From the NCBI GenBank assembly GCA_028865845.1, contig JAGWJK010000007.1:1-16450 (forward strand): a stretch of DNA of 16,450 bases, read 5' to 3'. Positions 7,882 through 14,311 of the stretch are shown piece by piece (positions within the stretch are counted from its first letter, which is position 1; each line of letters opens with the position of its first letter). This DNA is from Rhizobiaceae bacterium (GTDB lineage: Bacteria; Pseudomonadota; Alphaproteobacteria; Rhizobiales; Rhizobiaceae). Below the pieces are notes generated by a model that did not search any database, was not told the origin of the DNA, and saw only the letters and a list, made by a program, of their open reading frames with translations. The position numbers and the translations under genes are program-made.

Positions 7882-9002
7882 GCCTGCACCGCCTTTCCGC
7901 CCCTGACGGCCGATCGCCGCCGAAGCCAGCCTGTGAGCAAGGCGGGTCCAAAACGCTCTGCGATAACGAAGAGGATGATGAACGCCTGGATGATCAGAAC
8001 CATCTCGCGCGTCACATCGGATGACCGCTCCATCACCTGCGCACCGACACGCAGATAGGCATAGAGGATCGCCACGATCGGGATGACGAGCGGATTGTTG
8101 CGGGCAAGCAATGCGACGACGATGCCGTCGAAGCCGAGGCCCGGCGCCAGATCGACGGGCAAGGCCTTCAGCAGAGCATTCGACATGTGGAAGCCTGCGA
8201 GACCGGCAAAGATGCCGCCCAGGCCCATGGACAGGGCCGCCGCCCGCTTCACCGGAATGCCGGCTTGTTCGGCAAATTTCGGATTCTCACCGACAAGCGT
8301 AATCTCGTAGCCGACAGCGGTGCGCTTGATCAGAAACCAGGCAGCGAAAGCGGCAAGGATCGCCACGAAAACCATCCCCGTGACATTGGTGCGCGCCAGC
8401 AGCGACGTCAGCACCGATGTATCCGGCAAGGGCGGCGTGGTGATGAAACCCGCCGATGGATCGCGAAGCCAAAAGGTGATCGCCAGCCGGTAGAATTGAA
8501 CGGCGATGACATTGAGCATCAGCGTGGTGACGATCTCGTTGGCACCGAACCGGGTTTTCAACACGCCCGGGACGAGGCCCCACAGGAAACCTGAGGTCAT
8601 CGCCGCAATGCAGGCGGCGGGGATGACGACGATCGCCGGGCCACCAACGATAAGACTTGTCGCCGCGGCGGCGATAGTACCGAGGAAAAGCTGCCCGTCC
8701 GCGCCCATGGAGAATTGCTTGGCCCGAAACGGGATAGCGACCGCAAGACCGAGGAGTGTCAAAGTGGTGGCATCCTCAAGCAGCGAGCCCAATCGCGTCA
8801 TGCGGCGCGCGGTGAATTGGCCAGCGCTGTTCCAGCCGAAATCCGGCCAGGCTCCGGTGAGCAAGGCCGCATAGGCCTTCAGCGGCTCGGCGCTGACCAG
8901 CATCGTCAACATGAAACCGCAACCGAGAGCGGCGACAAGGACGAAAATCAGACGTACGACCTGAGTGCCGATGTCGGAAGATGTATGGGAGGAGACAGTC
9001 AT
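7878..9002 (-). CDS. BMP-type nucleoside ABC transporter permease (first permease, NupP/YufP-like)
   Basis: This is the first inner-membrane permease of the BMP-type importer, 374 residues. After a short polar N-terminus it has an early membrane segment (about 17-37). Then follow TLLGLAVAIPFRAKQFSMGADGQLFLG, here split as TLLGLAVAIPFRAK and QFSMGADGQLFLG, which match the conserved F..G.fNiG.eGQl motif of this permease type. The coupling-type loop LVGENPKFAEQAGIPVKRA comes later. The ATG at 9002 overlaps the ATPase stop (ATGA), and the stop overlaps the next permease's GTG. The tight overlaps show that the ATPase and the two permeases are made as a set. Confidence 0.92.
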   Translation of the reverse strand: MTVSSHTSSDIGTQVVRLIFVLVAALGCGFMLTMLVSAEPLKAYAALLTGAWPDFGWNSAGQFTARRMTRLGSLLEDATTLTLLGLAVAIPFRAKQFSMGADGQLFLGTIAAAATSLIVGGPAIVVIPAACIAAMTSGFLWGLVPGVLKTRFGANEIVTTLMLNVIAVQFYRLAITFWLRDPSAGFITTPPLPDTSVLTSLLARTNVTGMVFVAILAAFAAWFLIKRTAVGYEITLVGENPKFAEQAGIPVKRAAALSMGLGGIFAGLAGFHMSNALLKALPVDLAPGLGFDGIVVALLARNNPLVIPIVAILYAYLRVGAQVMERSSDVTREMVLIIQAFIILFVIAERFGPALLTGWLRRRSAVRGGKAVQA

Positions 9003-10609
9003 GCCACGACCTCCTGCGGATCATGGGCGAAGGGTGCATCAACGGTCGCTGCTGCCTGCGGCTGGCGTTTCAGCCCGGTCATGTAGAGGCCGATTTCTCG
9101 CTGATCTGCCGTATCGGCGCGGAAATGTGCAACGATCTCTCCCTTGAACAGCACCGCGATTCGATCAGAAAGGCTCAAGACTTCCTCCAGGTCGGCAGAG
9201 ATCAGCAACACAGCAGCACCGCGATCGCGCAGTGCCACCAGTTCCTCCCGTAAGGCTCCTGCGGCGCCGATGTCGACACCGCGCGTCGGCTGCGCGGCGA
9301 CGAGAAATTTCGGCTCGCCGGATATTTCCCGCGCCATGACGACCTTCTGCATATTGCCGCCGGAGAGTGCGCCGATCGGCGTCTTGCTGGACGCGGTCTT
9401 GACGTCGAACTGTTTGATCAGGTCGCTCGTCCACTTGCCGATCGCCGCGATCTTAAGGCAACCGAAGGCGGAAAATTTCCGTTCGTAATAGGTGGTCGCG
9501 ACGATGTTCTGCTCGATGTCGAGATTGGCGGCCACGCCCTCGCTCAAACGATCCTCGGGTACGGTCGCAACGCCGGATTTGCGCGCGGAGCGAACGCCCT
9601 TGCTGGTAAACGTCACGCCATCGAGTTCGCCAGATCCGGCCTGCGGGGCGGAAAGGCCGCTCAGCACCCGCGCCAGCGAATTCTGCCCATTGCCCTCGAC
9701 ACCGGCGATGCCGAGAATTTCACCGCCGGCGACATCGAAATTGATATCCGTGAGACGCACACTCCCCTGCGCATTGACATAGCTGAGCCGACGCACTCTC
9801 ACCCGCGGCTTGCGAGCGGTTGCGACCACGCGCTTGAAGATCTGCGGCGCGAGCGGCCGGCCGACCATCATCTCGGCTATGGTCCTGTGGTCGATGTCTG
9901 ACGTCTCCGCATATCCAGTTACTCGACCATCGCGCAACACCGTCAGGCGATCGGAGATCGCCTTCACCTCAGCAAGCTTATGGGTAATGATGACCACGGT
10001 GACGCCCGAAGTGACAAGCCGGCGGATGGCGGCAAAAAGCTCGTCCGTCTCCTGCGGCGTCAGCACGGCGGTCGGCTCGTCCATCAGCAGTATCCGCGCC
10101 CCGCGATAGAGTGTTTTCAGGATCTCGGTCCGCTGCTGCATGCCGATCGAAACATCGCCGACGTTTGCCATCGGATCGACCTCTAGTCCGAAAGATTTTG
10201 CAAGCTGCCGAACGGCGGCAACGGCAGCATCGCGATCGAGCAGGCCGCCCCGACCGGTCGGCTCTTGGCCGAGCACCACGTTTTCGGCGACGGTGAACGA
10301 CGGCACGAGGTTCAGATGTTGGGCGACCATGCCGATACCGGCGGCGATCGCCTGGCTTGGGTGAGTGAAATGACATTCTCGGCCGTCGATCAGCACGGTC
10401 CCGGCGCTCGGTTGAATGAGACCATAAATCATCTTCATGATCGTCGACTTGCCGGCGCCATTTTCGCCGCAGATGGCGTGGATTTCTCCACGCCTGATCG
10501 TCAGCGACACGTCTTCATTCGCCAGGGTGCCGTTGCCATAGCGCTTACTGACGTTGCGCAGCTCTATGGCTGGCGCCTCCATTCCTATGCCGGAAGGGTG
10601 ATGGTCCAT
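8999..10609 (-). CDS. BMP-type nucleoside ABC transporter ATP-binding protein with two NBDs (NupO/YufO-like)
   Basis: This cytoplasmic ATPase has two fused nucleotide-binding domains, 536 residues. First domain: Walker A GENGAGKST (48-56), signature VSIGMQQR (153-160), Walker B ILLMDE (173-178), switch H210. Second domain: a degenerate P-loop GVEGNGQNS (303-311), signature LSGGNMQK (415-422) and FLVAAQPTRGVD, where Gln440 replaces the catalytic Glu. One intact and one degenerate site is usual in sugar/nucleoside importers of this class. The frame is open to a TTG at 10630, but the ATG at 10609 lies 8 nt after a perfect AGGAGG and is chosen. A strong hairpin lies in the 131 bp between this gene and the binding-protein gene. 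Confidence 0.93.
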   Translation of the reverse strand: MDHHPSGIGMEAPAIELRNVSKRYGNGTLANEDVSLTIRRGEIHAICGENGAGKSTIMKMIYGLIQPSAGTVLIDGRECHFTHPSQAIAAGIGMVAQHLNLVPSFTVAENVVLGQEPTGRGGLLDRDAAVAAVRQLAKSFGLEVDPMANVGDVSIGMQQRTEILKTLYRGARILLMDEPTAVLTPQETDELFAAIRRLVTSGVTVVIITHKLAEVKAISDRLTVLRDGRVTGYAETSDIDHRTIAEMMVGRPLAPQIFKRVVATARKPRVRVRRLSYVNAQGSVRLTDINFDVAGGEILGIAGVEGNGQNSLARVLSGLSAPQAGSGELDGVTFTSKGVRSARKSGVATVPEDRLSEGVAANLDIEQNIVATTYYERKFSAFGCLKIAAIGKWTSDLIKQFDVKTASSKTPIGALSGGNMQKVVMAREISGEPKFLVAAQPTRGVDIGAAGALREELVALRDRGAAVLLISADLEEVLSLSDRIAVLFKGEIVAHFRADTADQREIGLYMTGLKRQPQAAATVDAPFAHDPQEVVA

Positions 10610-10674
10610 AGAAAGAGCCTCCTGAGGCAATTCCGGAAAACCGGCGAGCCTCTTGGATTACGGGAATACATCAT

Positions 10675-10714
10675 GGAGCGGCCCTGGCGACGACGCGCGG
10701 GTCAAGGCCGCTCC
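10675..10714 (-). promoter_or_regulatory. Intercistronic stem-loop between binding-protein and ATPase genes
   Basis: Perfect 9 bp arms GGAGCGGCC (10675-10683) and GGCCGCTCC (10706-10714) flank a 22 nt loop. No T-run follows on the - strand, so it does not look like a classic intrinsic terminator. Between a periplasmic binding-protein gene and its membrane/ATPase genes, such stems often protect the upstream mRNA or reduce read-through, giving excess binding protein. That role is inferred here. Confidence 0.55.
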
Positions 10715-10740
10715 GAGCAAGAATGAACCCTGTTGCTGGC

Positions 10741-11817
10741 TCAAAAGGCAGTCGGGACCTTGATCTTGCCGGCGATGATGTCATCCCTGACCTTGCTGAC
10801 ATCAGTCCAAACAGCCGGCGGCACGATGGCCTGGGTGAATTTATTGTCGGCGAGACCGATCGCGCCTTCTTTCAGACCAAGCGACTCCGCCGTGCCGAAC
10901 GGCAGCTTGCCGTCCTTCATCAGGCTGACCGATCGCACGACCGTGTTGTCGACATTTTTCATGACCGAGGTGACGATCCGCTTGGCCGTGTCCGGACGGG
11001 AGGTTTCGTAGATCAGCGCCTGATCCGAATCGACACCGATGACATAGCGCCCTGCTTCTGCCGCAGCCTCGATGACGCCCTGCCCGGTTGCGCCGGCGAC
11101 CTGGAACACGATGCTCGCGCCCTGCCCGAACTGCGCCTTAGCGATCTCCTTGCCGGTGGCCGGATCGGAGAAGGAATTGGCGTATTGTTTCAATACTTTC
11201 ACGTCAGGCAGCACCGATTTCGCGCCGGCATCGAAGCCGACGAGGAAGTCGTCGATCACGGGGATCTGCATGGAGCCCACCGTGCCCAGCGCACTGCCGG
11301 CCGGAATATCGGCAATGCCGGCCTGGGTCAGGCGTGCGGAAAGTGTGCCGGCGAGATAAGCCCCCTCATTCTGCCGAAACAGGATGGAATAGACGTTGCC
11401 GCACTTGCATTTGCTGTAGTCGACGGCGCCGTCGAAGAGAATGAAACGGATATCGGGAAACTGCGGTGCGATCTTTTCGACCATCGGCACCATCGTATAG
11501 GTGCCGAGCACGATGGTGTCGTAGTCGCCGCCTTCGGCAAGATCGGTGATAGCACCTTCCCAGCGGGTCGGATCGACGCCACCTTCCACGGTCTGGGTGG
11601 AGACCGAAAGCTCCTTCTTCACGCGCTGCATGCCGCGCTCGGCGGAATCGAAGAAGGATTTATCGCCCAGCGTACCGTTGACGAAATAGACGATATTCTG
11701 CGGCGGACGGTTGAGATCCTCCGCATGTGCAGTCGTCATCGCCGTCAAGGCCATGCCGGCAGACAAAGCAATAGCGCGTGCGCGCCGCAGGGCGACGCCC
11801 AATCTGATCATTTCCAT
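10741..11817 (-). CDS. BMP-family periplasmic substrate-binding protein (nucleoside-type ABC importer)
   Basis: This is the exported ligand-binding component of the importer, 358 residues. A signal peptide is clear: basic start (RLGVALRRARAIA), hydrophobic core and AHA|ED cleavage near residue 31. There is no lipobox Cys, so it should be a soluble periplasmic protein, unlike the lipoprotein PnrA/BmpA forms of other bacteria. Family features are IVYFVNGTLGDKSFFDSA, the TIVLGTYTMVPMVEKIAPQFPDIRF region and ILFDGAVDY. A KCKCGN motif mid-protein holds two close cysteines. The ATG at 11817 is preceded by GAGGGG at 7 nt; a GTG three bases upstream is less well placed. It lies 28 bp after the GntR gene and before the ATPase, so one transcript is likely. 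Purine nucleosides are known ligands of the family. Confidence 0.93.
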   Translation of the reverse strand: MEMIRLGVALRRARAIALSAGMALTAMTTAHAEDLNRPPQNIVYFVNGTLGDKSFFDSAERGMQRVKKELSVSTQTVEGGVDPTRWEGAITDLAEGGDYDTIVLGTYTMVPMVEKIAPQFPDIRFILFDGAVDYSKCKCGNVYSILFRQNEGAYLAGTLSARLTQAGIADIPAGSALGTVGSMQIPVIDDFLVGFDAGAKSVLPDVKVLKQYANSFSDPATGKEIAKAQFGQGASIVFQVAGATGQGVIEAAAEAGRYVIGVDSDQALIYETSRPDTAKRIVTSVMKNVDNTVVRSVSLMKDGKLPFGTAESLGLKEGAIGLADNKFTQAIVPPAVWTDVSKVRDDIIAGKIKVPTAF

Positions 11818-11845
11818 CACTTAACCCCTCTAAGGTTGGTTATTT

Positions 11846-12592
11846 TTATCTTTGACTGAATCTGTTGATGCGCGCCGTGTAGCGATAACTCGACACGTAT
11901 TTCATCTCGCAATATTCCATCGGCTGCCTGCGCTCCGAGAGCGTTATACGCTCACACAACAACAGCGGCGCACCCACCGCCACGGACAGTTGCGCCGCAT
12001 CCTCCGCATTGGCCGCGACGGAACCCAGACTTTCGAGGCCTTCGGCGGCGTTGAGGCCGAAGCGGCTGGCGAGCAGCTTGTAGAGCGAGCCCGCCCGAAC
12101 AAGATCGTCCTCGGTGAAACTTCCGCCGTGCGGAAGCGCCAGGTAGGCATCGTGAACACCGACGGGGGCGCCGTCGATGGTGCGGATGCGCTTGACCCGC
12201 ATGATCATCTGCCGCGGCTCGATCTTCAGCACGCCTGCTATCGCAATGCTCGCCGGCAGCCGCTCGACGAGGAGAATGGTCTGGCCGGCAGCACCGCCGC
12301 GTTTCTCGGTATCCTGCGAAAAACTGTCGAGTGTCCGTGACATTTCCCGCACGGAAGACGGTGCGACGAAGGTGCCACGGCCATGCTCACTGTAGAGAAG
12401 GCCCTGCTGCTCCAGCAACCGCACCGCCTTGCGCACCGTGTCGCGGCTCATCGCATATTGAACAGCGATATCCCGCTCGGACGGCAACAGCTCGTTGGCG
12501 CCGCGCGACCCGCTTTCGATTTCAGCCCTCAGCTTCATAGCAAGCTGGCGATAAAGCGGGCCCTTTAGAGATGCCCCATCTGCTTCGGACAT
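11846..12592 (-). CDS. GntR-family (HutC/UTRA) transcriptional regulator
   Basis: This 248-residue DNA-binding regulator is probably a ligand-responsive repressor. The N-terminal winged helix-turn-helix spans about residues 10-77 (PLYRQLAMKLRAEI, LPSERDIAVQYAMSRDTVRKA, LLYSEHGRGTFV). The rest is a UTRA effector domain, with MRVKRIRTIDGAPVGVHDAYL and PLLLCERITLSERRQPMEY as its conserved strands. The ATG at 12592 gives the normal HutC-type N-terminus and has AAGGGG upstream. An upstream ATG/GTG at 12691/12694 would add 33-34 acidic residues but lacks a good ribosome site. It is the first gene of the BMP operon, and two TGGTACGTACCA palindromes lie upstream, so it probably controls itself, the transporter and the divergent TrpF-like gene. 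The effector is unknown. Confidence 0.92.
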   Translation of the reverse strand: MSEADGASLKGPLYRQLAMKLRAEIESGSRGANELLPSERDIAVQYAMSRDTVRKAVRLLEQQGLLYSEHGRGTFVAPSSVREMSRTLDSFSQDTEKRGGAAGQTILLVERLPASIAIAGVLKIEPRQMIMRVKRIRTIDGAPVGVHDAYLALPHGGSFTEDDLVRAGSLYKLLASRFGLNAAEGLESLGSVAANAEDAAQLSVAVGAPLLLCERITLSERRQPMEYCEMKYVSSYRYTARINRFSQR

Positions 12593-12756
12593 ATGCGTCG
12601 ACCCCTTTTCCGCGAGAGATGCCCCGTCAGCATAAGTCACGACCGGCCCCGCCAGTTCAAGATCATCCGCCTCGTCCAAAAATCCTGTCATCACGTTAAG
12701 CCCAGAAATTATGACCTCGGGGACAGATCCTCCCTTGAGGCGACTGTTGTTCTATG

Positions 12757-12783
12757 CGTATATGGTACGTACCAGAGTGTCAA
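12757..12783 (-). promoter_or_regulatory. Predicted promoter of the GntR-BMP operon
   Basis: On the - strand an exact TTGACA (-35) occupies 12783-12778. The best -10 candidate is TATACG (12762-12757) at a 15 bp spacer; at a 17 bp spacer the hexamer is only TACGCA. The operator palindrome fills most of the spacer, so a bound regulator would block RNA polymerase. The -10 is weak, and the exact choice is uncertain. Confidence 0.5.
12763..12774. promoter_or_regulatory. Operator 1, palindrome TGGTACGTACCA
   Basis: A perfect 12 bp palindrome identical to operator 2, 3 bp downstream of the -35 of the leftward promoter. GntR/HutC regulators typically bind short palindromes with GT...AC ends, which fits. 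Regulator assignment is by proximity. Confidence 0.75.
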
Positions 12784-12804
12784 TAATAATTCACACATGT
12801 CCAT

Positions 12805-12828
12805 TTCTAGCGGACTTTCAATCTAGAA
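12805..12828. repeat. Inverted repeat TTCTAG-12 nt-CTAGAA between the operators
   Basis: Perfect 6 bp arms, TTCTAG (12805-12810) and CTAGAA (12823-12828), lie between the two operators and directly abut the -35 box of the rightward promoter. Two CTAG tetramers so close together are uncommon in bacterial DNA. It may be a second regulator site or chance. Confidence 0.35.
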
Positions 12829-12857
12829 TTGACATAACTGGTACGTACCAATAATAT
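12829..12857 (+). promoter_or_regulatory. Predicted strong sigma70-type promoter of the TrpF-like gene
   Basis: An exact TTGACA -35 (12829-12834) is followed by a 17 bp spacer and TAATAT (12852-12857), close to consensus. Operator 2 lies wholly within the spacer. A transcript would start near 12864, giving a leader of about 60 nt before the ATG at 12923. A strong promoter with an operator in the spacer is the expected layout of a tightly repressed, inducible unit. Confidence 0.75.
12839..12850. promoter_or_regulatory. Operator 2, palindrome TGGTACGTACCA
   Basis: The second perfect copy of the 12 bp palindrome, 4 bp downstream of the rightward -35 and 1 bp before the -10. Its centre is 76 bp from that of operator 1. 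Identity over all 12 bases in two promoter spacers is strong evidence for one regulator acting on both directions. Confidence 0.78.
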
Positions 12858-12871
12858 CAAAAACAATAAAA

Positions 12872-12895
12872 GAGCATCGCGTCGAAGCCATGCTC
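12872..12895 (+). promoter_or_regulatory. 5' leader stem-loop of the TrpF-like gene
   Basis: Perfect 6 bp arms GAGCAT (12872-12877) and ATGCTC (12890-12895) with a 12 nt loop lie in the predicted leader, ending 13 nt before the AGGAGG ribosome site (12909-12914). The ATG at 12890 falls within the stem, which argues against it as the start. The stem may stabilise the mRNA; no riboswitch architecture is recognised. Confidence 0.35.
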
Positions 12896-12922
12896 CGTGA
12901 CAAAAAACAGGAGGAACATCCA

Positions 12923-13573
12923 ATGGTTAAGCACCCCGCCTTCGTCGCCTTCACAGGTATCGACGACACCAGGCTGATCGGCGACCTGCAAAGTCTTTCG
13001 GCGCGTTATCCGATCGAATGGGGCATGCTCGTCGATGACGCGCAGGCGGAAAAGCCGTTATTCCCGGACGTCGATGCCCGCAAAGCCTTCGCAACGGCAG
13101 GGAGCTTGCGGCTTGCAGCGCATGTCTGCGGGACTGAAGCGACGAAAATCGCCAATGCGCCGGAGACGGTGTGCGTGGACCTCACCGGCTTTCAGCGTAT
13201 TCAGGTCAATCACAACTTTTCCGGTAGCTCGGCCGAACAGGTCGAGAATACCGTTCTGTTCGGACGCCGCCACGGCGTCCGCACCATGCTTCAGTGCAAG
13301 GGCGCCTTTCCCGGCGACAACCGCCTGGATTGGCTGTTCGACACCTCTTTCGGCACGGGCGTTTCGCCGGCATCCTGGCCGACCCTGCCGAAGAATGGGC
13401 CGTTCTGCGGCTTCTCCGGAGGTATCAATCCGCTGAATGTCGAAAGCATCATCGCGGCGATCGGCGCTTCGGCCGACGATCTCTATTGGATCGACATGGA
13501 ATCGGGAATCCGCACGAACGGATGGCTTGATCTGAACAAATGCGAAGCCGTGTGCCGCTCGATCTACGGCTGA
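12923..13573 (+). CDS. TrpF-like (phosphoribosylanthranilate isomerase-like) TIM-barrel protein of unknown function
   Basis: This predicted cytoplasmic protein has 216 residues, close to the size of TrpF. Alternating strands and helices fit a TIM barrel, and several pieces match TrpF: FTGID at 10-14 (TrpF KICGIT), WLFDTSFGTG at 137-146 with D140 (TrpF's catalytic Asp strand), GGINPLNV at 166-173 (TrpF GGLNPENV) and DMESGIRTNGWLDLNK at 191-206 (TrpF DVSSGVE..G.KD). The TrpF catalytic Cys is Thr11 here, so true PRA isomerase activity is doubtful. The ATG at 12923 lies 8 nt after a perfect AGGAGG; an in-frame ATG at 12890 sits in a hairpin. It is divergent from the GntR-BMP operon and shares its operator, so it probably handles the same compound. 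The homology is judged by eye; the fold is likely, the reaction unknown. Confidence 0.75.
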   Translation: MVKHPAFVAFTGIDDTRLIGDLQSLSARYPIEWGMLVDDAQAEKPLFPDVDARKAFATAGSLRLAAHVCGTEATKIANAPETVCVDLTGFQRIQVNHNFSGSSAEQVENTVLFGRRHGVRTMLQCKGAFPGDNRLDWLFDTSFGTGVSPASWPTLPKNGPFCGFSGGINPLNVESIIAAIGASADDLYWIDMESGIRTNGWLDLNKCEAVCRSIYG

Positions 13574-14311
13574 TAAAACAGGCCGCTCAGCTTCGCCGGA
13601 GCGAAATCAATGGGAAGCGAAATAGAAAATTGATAAGGTCTACTGATAAATTTCTATACCTGTAGAAAGCCCGACAATATTCGAACGACACGATCGCCGA
13701 AATCTGGATTTTTGCGGACCACAACTCATCGAGCTATTGATCAAAAAAGTTTTTAACATTGCAAACCCATGACAATCAGGGGGTGAAATATTCTGTGTCA
13801 ATTTCTGTCAATATTTGCGCGAAGTGCAGCGGGCGAGCGCCGCCCTCTTACATGCCACCGGCGCAATTTGCAAAAATTTCACGCTTTGGCAGCTCCTGCT
13901 CCCGCATCGATTTTGGCGATGAAACGATACGCGCCGAAGTTGGAAAATTTAAAAAAACGGCAATGTAAAAATTAAGCCAAGCTAATGTTATAAAAAGAGA
14001 ATCATAATCCGGTTCATGGAATCCATGACGAATATTCGATCGCTTCGTGCGCCGAATCGGCAGTAACTTGTCGCTTATCCCTCACGGAATTGCGCGTTAC
14101 TGGCAAAAGCAAATCACGGGCCAGCCTGATGATGCATTTTTGTCATCAAAATTCTTGAAATAAACAACCTAAATGAGAATTTACCTTTCCGCGGCGTGAC
14201 AGAGAACAAGGCATCGGATAGTGAGGACTCACATCATTTGGGTGCGAATTAATTTTTGCCTTCCGCGAATTTCGGCAGCGCGAGGGCATCCTAACTCGGT
14301 TGGGGGACTGA
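13574..14311. other. AT-rich 738 bp intergenic region upstream of the exoprotein gene
   Basis: This stretch is visibly richer in A/T than its flanks, with runs such as AAAAAAG and TTTAAAAAAAC. No open frame has a credible start and coding character; a 69-codon TTG-start frame at 13759-13968 looks fortuitous. It holds TGTCAAT twice at 10 bp spacing (13796, 13806), TCATGGA-A-TCCATGA (14014-14028), the palindrome CGAATATTCG (14029-14038), TGATGA/TCATCA (14127-14148) and GTGAG-GA-CTCAC (14221-14232). It probably contains the exoprotein promoter, but no confident -35/-10 pair is seen. Confidence 0.6.
14014..14038. promoter_or_regulatory. Adjacent dyads TCATGGA-A-TCCATGA and CGAATATTCG
   Basis: A perfect 7+7 inverted repeat with a single-base centre (14014-14028) is followed without a gap by a perfect 10 bp palindrome (14029-14038). 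They lie about 275 bp before the exoprotein start and have the form of protein-binding sites. No known operator is recognised. Confidence 0.35.

Noticed and set aside
10610..10630. TTG start adding seven residues to the ABC ATPase
   Set aside because: The added segment contains the perfect AGGAGG that serves the ATG at 10609.
12593..12694. Longer GntR start at 12691/12694
   Set aside because: No good ribosome site and an acidic extension not typical of HutC regulators; it is still possible, because the predicted transcript start lies upstream of it.
13592..13605. TTCGC-CGGA-GCGAA hairpin as terminator of the TrpF-like gene
   Set aside because: The stem is only 5 bp and no T-run follows, so it is not a convincing intrinsic terminator.
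13759..13968. 69-codon TTG-start frame in the AT-rich intergenic region
   Set aside because: Rare start codon, no ribosome site, no recognisable motif and a composition like the surrounding non-coding DNA.
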